From Mya arenaria (taxonomy: Eukaryota > Mollusca > Bivalvia > Myida > Myidae), in the NCBI RefSeq assembly GCF_026914265.1, contig NC_069135.1:9708887-9772886 (forward strand): DNA of 64,000 bases, read 5' to 3'. Both the position numbers and the translations under genes were made by a program. Each line of letters opens with the position of its first letter. Positions within the stretch are counted from its first letter, which is position 1. Positions 36,901-46,291 of this stretch are shown one piece after another. Below the pieces are notes generated by a model. It was not told where the DNA came from. It saw only the letters and a list, made by a program, of their open reading frames with translations, and did not search any database.

Positions 36901-39900
36901 CACCTGGTAGCTTAATGAGACATTTGTATCTATTAACAAAAACATACTCCACAAAAAATAAAGAGAAAGAGATGTAAAAGTGCTGTATGCAAGTCCTTAA
37001 ATAGTCAGGTAGTATGTTAATTTGGAACTGTTACTCTCTCATAATTTTATAACACACCAACAGGCTAAGCACTGTTACATTCTCAAGTCCTATAATTACA
37101 GCTTGATCATCTAGATAAAAGCAGAAAGGTTTGATGTTTGACATAGTATGTTGTCTGTCACATGGTCACTTGCCAAGTTATTGTCTGTATTCAAAATGGT
37201 AACATATTATGGGAGTGCATTTCATTTTGATAAGAAGAGAAACTGTTTTTTGTGATTTTTTATTTTTCTCATGAAAAAGTAGAACAGCATGTGTGTAATA
37301 AATGTATGTCACTGGTTTAGGGAACCCTTTTGCCCATAAATAGAGTTTTTTCTTGAATAACTCAAGAAATGCTGAATATTTACGAAGAAAAAGATATCGG
37401 AGTAGGCCCTGATCTCAACATTTGTATGCTAAGATTAAAAATGAAGGCTTATTTGAGAATGAAGTTATGTGCCGAAGATACTAAGTAAAAACCACTGACA
37501 TGACCCTTCACTCTATAAGACCCTTCACTCTATATGACCCTTCACTCTACATGACCCTTCACTCTATAAGACCCTTCACTCTATATGACCCTTCACTCTA
37601 CATGACCCTTCACTCTATAAGACCCTTCACTCTATAAGACCCTTCACTCTATATGACCCTTCACTCTACATGACCCTTCACTCTATAAGACCCTTCACTC
37701 TATATGACCCTTCACTCTACATGACCCTTCACTCTATAAGACCCTTCACTCTATATGACCCTTCACTCTATATGACCCTTCACTCTATATGACCCTTCAC
37801 TCTATAAGACCCTTCACTCTATATGACCCTTCACTCTACATGACCCTTCACTCTATAAGACCCTTCACTCTATATGACCCTTCACTCTACATGACCCTTC
37901 ACTCTATAAGACCCTTCACTCTATATGACCCTTCACTCTATATGACCCTTCACTCTATATGACCCTTCACTCTATATGACCCTTCACTCTATAAGACCCT
38001 TCACTCTATATGACCCTTCACTCTATAAGACCCTTCACTCTATATGACCCTTCACTCTATAAGACCCTTCACTCTATATGACCCTTCACTCTATATGACC
38101 CTTCACTCTACATGACCCTTCACTCTACATGACCCTTCACTCTATAAGTAATTTGCCTACTTTAAAATATTGTAATTATATATTTTTTTAAATACCTCAC
38201 TGACAACAAAATATTTATATTTCTTTTTATTCTTAAAATTGAATATATTATTGTGTTTAAACCAGTATTTTAGTAGAAATATGGTTCATTTTGTTAAGCA
38301 GTAAATTATTGTTAATCCCCAGCTAAAGCAAATATAGGACAACCTGGTGCAATTTCCATATTTCTGATAAATTACTCATTTTCACAGATTTGTTTTTGGT
38401 TTTTCTAGTTTGAAGCTTCATTTGAACACAATCTATTGTTTGTATCAAAACTATTTTAATGGAATTGCTAACAAATAAATTTACAAGGTGGGCGAATAAT
38501 CCGTACGAGCCAAAAGGGTAGTCCCCTAACCAGCATAGTGTACTTTGTAAGTAAATATATGGATGTTTTATTGCAGATGATACCAGAGACTTTACCATAT
38601 AATATCACCAAGGTTTTTGTGCACCGCTTTCTTTGCTATTAATTTTAGGCTTCACATCTGATAAAATCAATCATTTACTTTGTGATAGCTTGACCATTTA
38701 ATACTGACCATTCAAGAATACAGATGGCTATTACAGATGCCATCAATTAAAAGCAAGTTACTGAATACTTTGGATTTAGAAATATTTAATCAGCCGTTCT
38801 ATAAGTGGCATACATCGTAGAGCAAGCTGTTTTATGGAAAGCTCATGTTTATATCATCAGAATAGCTGCTTCCCTGTAGTGGGATGGGAAGTTTGTAGCT
38901 CATCCAGGCAGTATATGTATCGTGAAAAGCTCCATTGCTCAACGCTGACTACCTCATTTGGAACATTTTCATACACCACATTGCTGTTATTGAATTATGG
39001 CATTTAGTTTCTATAGTAGTTGTTTTAAAATCTACATGCTATGTGTATCACTCAAATGTATGTACCGGTACTTTTTACATACTTTTTGCTTAAGCATATT
39101 TGTCAGAAAAAATTCTATTTTAGTTACCAGTGTGTGCACAGGTGTACTTTTTAATTTTTGTAGTATTACTTAGTCTATTAAAAAGAGATCAATCACCTAA
39201 GCATGCCATGTACTATCAGTATTGTTCAAATATAAGGTAATTTTGTAGTCTGTCTTTTCTGACAATTTAGTATATCATTCATGTTAGTTGTGTTCTTTTT
39301 AAGAGAAATAAGCCCATCCTGTACATGTAACATCTCAGGTTCATGATATGCAGCATGTTTTCAAATCTATGATAATGATAGTGGGTAGAGGTCTTGATGA
39401 CAGTGTTTGTCATCACAAGCAGACTTTTGATGCAGAAGTGAAATAGCATCACCTTTCTGGAGATATTTAACACTGATGTGTGGAGATTTGTACAAGGTTT
39501 TGAAGTGCTTATTAACTTGTCTGAAGAAAACAATTCATCCCATTGTCATAGCCTTGCATCATGTGCAGACATATAATAAATTTCGGCATAGCTCGGAAAC
39601 CATTCAAGAAACTTGGTGCACATGTCCACAATTACATCAATACAAATATTGTTTTCGAGTTATGCTCCCTTGGAAAAATAGAACAGACAGGCGTTGGGCT
39701 TGCTATGCTTTAGCTGTTCTAGTTCTATAATATGACAATTGTTTCTAGCTCGACTATTTGAAGAATAAGGAGAGCTATACTACTCACCAAAGAGTCCGAG
39801 TCGGACTCGGCGTCGGCGTCACCCCTTGGTTAAAGTTTTGCATGCAAGCACACATAGGTTAATATCTCAGCAACTACTTGAGGTATTGCATTGAGACTTT

Positions 39901-42629
39901 ATACAATGGTACTCAACCATCCAACCTACTTAATTAACCAAGTTGGATAACTCTAGTTTGCATTTAATGCAATTAATAGGCCTTCATTATTTGACTTAGA
40001 AATTCTGGTTAAGGTTTTGCGTGCAAGCACACATAGGTTAATATCTCAGCAACTACTTGAGGTATTGCATTGAGACTTTATACAATGGTACTCAACCATC
40101 CAACCTACTTAATTAACTAAGTTGGATAACTCTAGTTTGCATTTAATGCAAATAATAGGCCTTCATTATTTGACTTAGAAATTCTGGTTAAGGTTTTGCG
40201 TGCAGGCACACATAGGTTAATATCTCAGCAACTACTTGAGGTATTGCATTGAGACTTTATACAATGGTACTCAACCATCCAACCTACTTAATTAACCAAG
40301 TTGGATAACTCAAGTTTGCATTTAATGCAAATAATAGGCCTTCATTATTTGACTTAGAAATTCTGGTTAAGGTTTTGCATGCAAGCACACATAGGTTAAT
40401 ATCTCAGCAACTACTTGAGGTATTGCATTGAGACTCGATACAATGGTACTCAAACATCCAACCTACTTAATTAAGCAAGTTAGATAACTCTAGGATGCAT
40501 TTAATGCAAATAATTGCCCTTTATTATTCCACTTAGAAATTCTGGTTAAGGTTTTGCGTGTAAGCACACATAGGTTAATATCTCAGCAACTACTTGAGGT
40601 ATTGCATTAAGACTTTATGCAATGGTACTCAACCATCCAACCTACTAAATTAATCAAGTTAGATAACTCTAGTTTGCATTTAATGCAAATTAATTGCCAT
40701 TTATTATTCGACTTAGAAATTCTGGTTAAAGTTTTGCATGTAACCACATTTAAGTCAATATCTCAGCAAATATATCATGTATTGCATTGAAAGTTTAGAT
40801 ATGTATAATGCAAATTATAGGCCTTTATTATTTGACTTAGAAATTCTGGTTAAGGTTTTGCATGTAAGCACACATAGGTTAATATCTCTGCAACTACTGG
40901 ATGTATTGCATTGAGACTTTATAAAATAGTACTCAACCATCCAATCTACTTAAATAACCAAGTAAGATAACTCTTGTTTGCATTAAATTCAAATAATTAC
41001 CCCTTTTTGATTCGACACAGAAATTCTGGTTAAGGTTTTGCATGTAACCACTTTTAAGTCAATACCTCAGCGAATACATCATGTATTGCATTGAAACTTT
41101 ACACACAGGCTCCCAACCATTTAACCTTCTTATTTTATCATGTAAGATAACTCTATCTTTCATATTATATAATTTTTGCCCCTTTATTATGCGACTTAGA
41201 AATTCTGGTTAAGGTCTTGCATGTTAGCACACATAGGATAATATCTCAGCAACTACTTGATGTATTGCATTGAGTCTTTATACAATGGTATTCAACCACC
41301 CAACCTTATTGAATAACCAAGTTAAATAACTGTATTTTGCAAATAATGGCCCTATATTATTACACTTAAAAATTCTGGTTATAATTTTGCATGTGCAGTA
41401 ACCACATTTATGTTAATATCTCAGCACATTATGTATTGCATTGAAATCTAATCTAACAGTGATCCATGCATGTTTCGCCAAAACTTTTCAATCTCACACT
41501 GAAAAGCGGCGGAATAGTCGAGCGCGCTGTCTCTGTGACAGCTCTTGTTAATGACACAGTGAGGAAACTTGAGTCCTCGAAAGTTATTCATACTGACCAC
41601 CGACCTTAGTTCTTGGAAGTTTTGCATACTGACCACTAACCATAGTTCTGGGAAGTATTGCATACTGACCACTAACCATAGTTCTTGGAAGTTTTGCATA
41701 CTGACCACCAACCTGAGTTCTTGGAAGTTTTGCATACTGACCACTACCCATAGTTCTGGGAAGTATTGAAGACTGACCAATGGCCATTCTATACTGACCA
41801 CTGACCATTGCAGGCCAACTGGAGTCACCTGGAGGGAAACTTCTACAACATAAGCTGGATGATCTCCACACTGGAGGAACTACGAGACACTGTGAGTGGA
41901 CTGCTTATGTACTTCATAGAACATCATATAATAGGACTTGAATTAATGAATTTGGTGTATATTTATGGGTTTTATAGTTGTCAAATGTTATATGGATTAA
42001 CGTTATACGACTAAAGGACTACATAGAGATCATATTTAAAATTAATTTTACCAATCTGCACTGCCATATACACTATTTTATCTTGCCTCTCTTCTAGGAG
42101 AAATTCATAGCACGTGTTGTTGACATGATGTTGTCCATGATCTCCAAGTCGTCTGGAGACAGGCTATCCCCTGCGGATGCTGTGTTACTCTACCAAATGT
42201 TCTTTGTGCTCAATAACTTCCTCCAGTACAGCAGACGCATCAAGACATTCATATCGACAACATATGCCGAGGAATTTAAGTAAGCATTTTGGTTTCTTGG
42301 ATGCAATATGTAATATTTAACATATGACATGCCTAAACTAGTTACTACTACAACCAAATCTTGAGCAAGTATTCTTTTTAATTTGGAGACCAACACAAGT
42401 ACACTTTAGTATTACAGTGAGCTAATTAAATAGTTGTGTTTCGGCTTCGGTCTTGGCAATCCAAATATTGTAATCGCAATGTCTGTTGAACAAGTATGTT
42501 TCCTCTCTGTGCAGGTACTTTGTGAAGGTTCCCCTGGTGATGAGGAAGCTGCCTCAGACTTACCCCGTGTACCAGCTACTGCAGACACAGGTGGATGATG
42601 CCTACCGCAAGGTCATACCCACCATTTAA
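21964..42629 (+). CDS. C12orf56-like protein, 13 exons, 771 residues
   Basis: Exons: 21964-22188, 23586-23812, 28333-29085, 29795-29966, 30510-30580, 31268-31409, 33930-34027, 34773-34862, 35978-36071, 36389-36457, 41814-41891, 42098-42279, 42515-42629. Every border is GT-AG and every join keeps phase, giving 2,316 coding bases. An in-frame TAA 15 bp upstream fixes ATG 21,964 as the first start. Residues 1-90 form a compact N-terminal block (FKYVVLGDQWIYLTENPP, then VNDFPDFL) that I recognise from vertebrate C12orf56. Residues about 110-400 are Ser/Arg/Pro-rich and probably disordered, with an acidic stretch (EELEEEDILEDIE). Residues 403-771 are helical and Leu-rich (AVLNLYLLSSQSPMLMLIRS; YLLNELKLATEKNF). 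No catalytic motif or membrane segment is seen. Function is unknown in all species I know of. Family identity rests on recall of the N-terminal block and was not checked by search. Confidence 0.85.
22189..23585 (+). other. Intron 1 of C12orf56-like gene
   Basis: About 1.4 kb. The part from 22,857 (AAAGGGACATAGTCCAAATA) resembles the start of a short dispersed element, but the other end was not found. Nothing else is recognised. Confidence 0.4.
23880..24140 (+). mobile_element. Dispersed short element, copy in C12orf56-like intron 2
   Basis: About 250 bp clearly homologous, in the same orientation, to 47,330-47,585 inside the C1q gene. Shared blocks include AACAACCTGTTAACA/AACAACCTATTAACA, GAAATGTTT, TACGATATA and GGACCAATGGC. 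It has no coding frame. It is probably a MITE fragment. Confidence 0.75.
25494..26347. mobile_element. Complete 842-bp foldback element in intron 2
   Basis: Two arms are near-complementary over almost the whole length. The ends are CGTACATGCCATAT and ATATGGCATGTATG. Inside, CTACGTCGGAAGGCAA and TTGCCTTCCGACGTAG face each other, as do ACCATTTTAAATGAAAC and its complement, with the turn near 25,900. The element is flanked by an exact 6-bp repeat CTACAT (25,494-25,499 and 26,342-26,347), a likely target duplication. An 82-codon frame across the centre is a by-product of the palindrome. Confidence 0.82.
26348..27713 (+). other. Intron 2, AT-rich, nothing recognised
   Basis: AT-rich intronic DNA without clear repeats or exon-like splice framing. 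Confidence 0.4.
27714..28025 (+). other. 103-codon unassigned open frame in intron 2
   Basis: The frame is open for 312 bp in AT-rich DNA and reads like an ordinary mixed protein (e.g. HVKDDFPSPVVNFMKD, NKKRAKPYYKKLVFKSQENI). Exons 2 and 3 already join in phase without it. It has no recognised family and could be a transposon fragment or chance. Confidence 0.2.
29285..29335 (+). mobile_element. 3' end of satellite-bearing element
   Basis: GGGGGCATTTGTCATGTTTC followed by TGTGACAGCTCTTGTT. It is the same terminal motif seen at 33,170-33,201 and, in part, at 41,533-41,548. It appears here as a solo fragment in intron 3. Confidence 0.65.
29369..29762 (+). repeat. 27-bp minisatellite beside exon 4
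   Basis: About 14 tandem copies of ATACATATGATATTACATGG + AACATTT with small variants (TACGTATG, ACATGTG, AAACTTTT). The array stops about 30 bp before the 3' splice site of exon 4 of the C12orf56-like gene. Confidence 0.95.
30581..31267 (+). other. Intron 5 of C12orf56-like gene
   Basis: Contains diverged words of the AGGTCA..GTCAAGATTACACT type (near 30,940-30,970) like those in the satellite of intron 6. Otherwise unremarkable. Confidence 0.4.
32191..33204 (+). mobile_element. Satellite-bearing element with ~181-bp units, intron 6
   Basis: Begins near TATGTCCCCGAAGGTGGACA, then a (CCGT)n tract (32,229-32,305). Four ~181-bp tandem units follow (TTTCCCTTGTATGGACAG at 32,340, 32,520, 32,701 and 32,883; GGTCAAGGTCACACTT in each), then the end GGGGGCATTCGTCACATACT + GTGACAGCTCTTGTT. 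The head / simple repeat / satellite / tail layout matches non-autonomous elements common in bivalves. There is no open frame. Confidence 0.75.
34967..35762. mobile_element. ~796-bp MITE with TACACTACCAACCAC ends, intron 8
   Basis: Terminal inverted repeats TACACTACCAACCAC and GTGGTTGGTAGTGTA, with further similarity just inside (TTTTTTGCA and TGCAAAAAA). The outer TA could be a 2-bp target duplication of Tc1/mariner type. Two overlapping frames of 70 and 87 codons near the left end match no transposase that I know, so it is probably non-autonomous. Confidence 0.7.
36090..36255 (-). mobile_element. tRNA-derived SINE, intron 9
   Basis: Minus-strand reading GCAGTGGTTAGCACACTCCC (A-box) then GGATCCCAGTTTTAATTCTC (degenerate B-box), about 35 bp apart, followed by a non-tRNA tail. 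It fills half of the 317-bp intron 9. Confidence 0.65.
36458..37500 (+). other. Intron 10, first kilobase
   Basis: AT-rich unique sequence before the 17-bp array. Nothing recognised. Confidence 0.4.
37501..38148 (+). repeat. 17-bp minisatellite, ~38 units
   Basis: Units GACCCTTCACTCTATAT, with variants ending ATAA or ACAT. In the left part the three variants alternate in a regular order (..TAA, ..TAT, ..CAT), giving a 51-bp higher-order period. The order becomes irregular to the right. Confidence 0.96.
38149..39745 (+). other. Intron 10, middle
   Basis: No gene or clear repeat. Two 84-codon frames on opposite strands (39,279-39,533 and 39,476-39,730) have no splice framing or known motif. 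Confidence 0.4.
39748..41548 (+). mobile_element. Satellite-bearing element with 179-bp units, intron 10
   Basis: Opens CTCGACTATTTGAAGAATAA. Nine or so tandem units carry AATTCTGGTTAAGGTTTTGC at 40,001, 40,180, 40,359 and 40,538 (exact 179-bp spacing) and become more diverged to the right. The end is AGTCGAGCGCGCTGTCTCTG then TGACAGCTCTTGTT. The start CTCGACTA and the end TAGTCGAG are inverted. It has no coding frame. Confidence 0.78.
41565..41813 (+). repeat. ~36-bp minisatellite ending at the exon 11 acceptor
   Basis: Six to seven units of GTTCTTGGAAGTTTTGCATA + CTGACCACTAACCATA. The last degenerate units run into ACTGACCACTGACCATTGCAG, the 3' splice site of exon 11. Each unit carries CTGAC, a fit to the branch-point consensus. 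Confidence 0.9.
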
Positions 42630-42870
42630 GATGACACCCACGACAAGGTCATGCCTGACTTCTAGGTTGAGGTCAACCACAAGTTCATGCTTGTCAGCTA
42701 GGTTGAGGTCTACCACAAGGTCATGGTTGATATCCACTTCAGGGTCATACCTGACAACTGGAACAACCTCCACTGCAATGTTATCCTGCCCAGCAACTAA
42801 ACAAGTTCCGCAGCCATCACAAGGTCATACCCACTATCTAGGAAAGTTGACCTTTGTGAATTAGCCAGTT
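42630..42870 (+). repeat. Diverged AGGTCA-bearing repeat in 3' UTR
   Basis: About six imperfect ~40-bp units with CACAAGGTCATACC(CA) and TAGGTTGAGGTC. The last codons of the C12orf56-like frame (CGCAAGGTCATACCCACCAT) are themselves one unit of it. Confidence 0.6.
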
Positions 42871-43701
42871 CATATCTAATATGGAGCAAGGTTAACCCTC
42901 ACATCGAACCAGTCCTTTCTCCAACCAAGCATAGAACTTCTGCTATCTAACAAGATCTTTCCACTTATATGTATCTACAAAGATTACTCAAGCCATCAAG
43001 GTCAAGGCCACACATGGTAATGTCATCCACATATAGGTAGGTTTACTATGTAAATCTGCCAATGTAGTAACTCCTTACTGCTTTGCAAATATCTGCTTGT
43101 CAATGTATTAATATTCAATCCTTTTATTGGGGAATTATGCTTGGTTGTACTGCTGGTAATACAAGTATATTTTAATTACTGATGTCATTGCATTTTATAT
43201 GTACCGTTTTATTTCAAACTCAAATTAACTCATGTATTTTGCCATTTGCTGGAAGGAATTTATGTCTTCATTTATTCTTTGCAATCTTTTTTCCATTATA
43301 GTTGATTTTCATTTCATGAACTAGTCACTAATTGATATTAATATTTCATGAATTTAAAATATTTTAGTCTACTTTTGTTATATTAAAATTATATAGATTT
43401 AAACGGTAATTATATTTTATTTAATGAAAAGGGTCACATGACAACTTATTTCAATACAAACATTTTAGAATTGGATTGGAAGCAAAGTGCTTAAAAAGAT
43501 CATCTTTTTATATCAAACAGTTATGTCTAAAAAATTTAAAAAATGCTTTAGCTTGAAGAAAACTGCTTAAATCGTCAAAACGAACACCTAAAATATTTAT
43601 GACTTAAGAGACCTAACATCATGTTTCAATATTATGATGCAAAAAGTATATGCAGAATGCATTATATATTTTGCTGTATATACTTTATGTAAGAATAAAT
43701 G
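42871..43701 (+). other. Probable 3' UTR or flank
   Basis: AT-rich with no frame of note. AATAAA at 43,694-43,699 is one candidate poly(A) signal for the C12orf56-like gene. Others lie at 45,087 and 45,925. Confidence 0.4.
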
Positions 43702-43705
43702 TTAA

Positions 43706-44053
43706 AGCTGCACTCTCACAGATTAAATGTTTTGACAACTTTTTATTGTTTGTCTTGGAACGAGCCATGTTTTGCTAAAATCCATGGAAACCGGTTATAT
43801 AAGACTGCTGACAAAAAATTAGATCGCAGATTTTTATATTTTAGTTCAAATCTTAATGTTTTATGCATTTTTCTTAAACCGTTAGTAACGGTTTAAGCCA
43901 TAAAACATTAACTTTCGAACGGAAATATGCAAATCTGATCTGATTATTTGTCAGCAATCTCTTATCATTGGTTTGCAGATATTTACGCAGAAACTTGCTC
44001 TTTCCAAGACAAAAAAAAAGTTGTAAAAACGGTAAATCTTTGAGAATGCAGCT
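43706..44053 (+). mobile_element. Palindromic TTAA MITE, copy C
   Basis: Preceded by TTAA. Ends are AGCTGCACTCTCACAGATT and GAGAATGCAGCT, the centre is AAACCGTTAGTAACGGTTT (9-1-9 perfect palindrome), and the orientation matches copy A. A 65-codon frame in the left arm is incidental. Confidence 0.88.
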
Positions 44054-46216
44054 TGTTTGTCTTTACAGTTTTCCACACATTTTAATTTATGTTCTCTTCA
44101 TAAAGTCTATGAACTATTTTGATCTTTTAAGAACAGTAAGAATTTGGTCTTTAAAGGGCCATATCTTTGGCTTTAGGGGTAAATATATGAGAATGAAAAT
44201 GGTGGTCTCATATTTTGTTTTGTTTTATAATGTTATTTCAACAAGATTTTTTTTAAATCTTTTGTCATTTATTTATATACATAAAATCTGAATTTGTTAG
44301 CATATGACCACAAAATGAACATATTGAACATTCCTAATGTTACAGTAACCACTAAGGACAGGTTTCTAACTATGTAAGGAAATCAAAACACGCAGTTTAT
44401 GGAAACAAATTAAGATTAATTTAATAATAAATCATAGAGGAGATTTTTGCTTTGAATACAGCACGTGTTTGAATGCATGCATATAAAAGTGACATGCATG
44501 GTAATTTAAATACACTTAAATCACCAGCTCAGATTAATTGCATTGTTTAAATTCGTAATTATGTCATGTTTTGCTTGCATATAAACGGGGAATTTTCTAT
44601 CTTTGGAATGTAGCTGCTTGTTTAAATGATCTCTTTCTGTTTCTTTTGCTAAAACATTCATTGTAACACGTAGTTGTGTTTTTTTCCAGAACTTCAGGTT
44701 TGTACCAAAAACTACAAAATGTTGAAAGAATGCGTAACAATCTGAACTCCGATCATTTAAATGAGTCGTTATTCTGTTAGTTATCACGGCTTTATCACAT
44801 GGATGGTATAAGTTGTTTGTTTTCATGTATTATCTGTAATTGTACAAACAGACGTTCTGCATGTACATGGCCAGGATCATGGGTAGGAACAAATCTTGTC
44901 GTGTAGTTGTAAATAGGAGATGTTAATTCTTTGAGTCAAGAACTCTTTATTTATACTGATTCTTTACAAACAATAGTTTTGAAAAAAATATGTCATAAAG
45001 CAAACAATTATGTGATAGAAGTATGTTTTGATGCAATGACCAAACTGTCTCAGTGTTGTTTGACCATCCATTGTGTTTGTACTTGTAATAAATGTGCATT
45101 TCATGACATAGTTTATTTAGCAATCATTTTATTTTCATTTCTTTAGATGTTTTTTTTTATTATACAGTAACATTCTGTTTTAAACATTCATTCTGTTTAC
45201 AATTACATGTTCGCTGTATATTAACTAGATTTCAATTGTTGTAAATGATGTATGGTTTACCTGCTGTTTTGTATTTTAGTTTTGATACTTTTATTGAAAA
45301 CTTGTTATTATGATTGTGTAAGTATAGTTTCTTTAATGTTAAGATATACAAGAACAGCTTTAAGCTTTAGGGTGTAAGTCTTTTTGTTCTTAATTGACAG
45401 GGTATGAACTATAGTTACCATTGTGTGTTAGTTTGTCTCTTCAGATGCCATTTGACCGGGCAGTTTTTGTACTTCTGTTACGGATTGTCAATTCACCATT
45501 TTGAATAAACCATGCGTTTTTTTCTCAGTCATTTCTTTCAATTTGTTATCAAGTTAGAATCATTTAGGCTTTAGCTGTATATACAAATACTATAGTTGGT
45601 TTCCCTACTGCTGTAATATTGCATTTCGAAAGTTTACAAAATTAATCATTCAATGCTTACCTTCTATTGTTTTTACTGATTTTCTCTCAATGGACATTCA
45701 TCTCATCAGAGTTTATTTAAGCTTTATTAATAATTTATTATATTTCTTTTTTGAATACTGTTACATGATTTAGATATATTTATTTTATAAACAAAATTTA
45801 TTTATCTTACTGAAACACATATTGAGATTAGTGTTTTTACATGATTACGTGTGCAACAGTGTTTTTCCTATACCTTATAAACCCTCCGCATACATATTGC
45901 ATTGCTTTGTTAAACTTTTCTTATGAAATAAAATATGGCAATTCTTAAGTTGACTTGTTTTTGTTGACTCATTCAAATGTGACAGGGAATTTCATGATTG
46001 TTATGGTTGTTGTTTTTCTGAAATGATGAATGACAATGACTACAGAAGTATGAGAAGTACAAATTGATTTTTAAACTAATGCGCACATTGTTGTATAACT
46101 GAATTGGTTTCAAGGTCAGCCACTTTTATAGCATCTATTATATAATGGATCTAGGAGTATTCACCAAAGACGCCAAACAACTAGACTTGTTTTAGTACAG
46201 ACTTTTAAATAAAATA
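44054..46216. other. Intergenic, no gene called
   Basis: AT-rich sequence between two convergent genes. The frames of 101 (minus) and 107 (plus) codons near 44-45 kb show no family motif or splice framing. Poly(A)-type AATAAA motifs occur near 45,087 and 45,925 on the plus strand. Confidence 0.4.
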
Positions 46217-46222
46217 TTTATT
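46217..46222 (-). terminator. Poly(A) signal of the C1q gene
   Basis: AATAAA on the minus strand, 70 bp after the TGA stop of the C1q-domain gene. Confidence 0.6.
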
Positions 46223-46291
46223 TTCCATGACAAACATGTCAGCAACCAAAATACCGCGCAATCACCCCAAATCTCGACCCCAGGACGGGGC

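Noticed and set aside
37501..38148. CRISPR-like regularity of the 17-bp array
   Set aside because: Units are contiguous with no unique spacers, and the genome is eukaryotic. It is a minisatellite.
41448..41871. 126- and 95-codon minus-strand frames with repeated VSMQNFQEL or GQYAKLPRT peptides
   Set aside because: Translations of the 36-bp minisatellite antisense to a confirmed splice acceptor.
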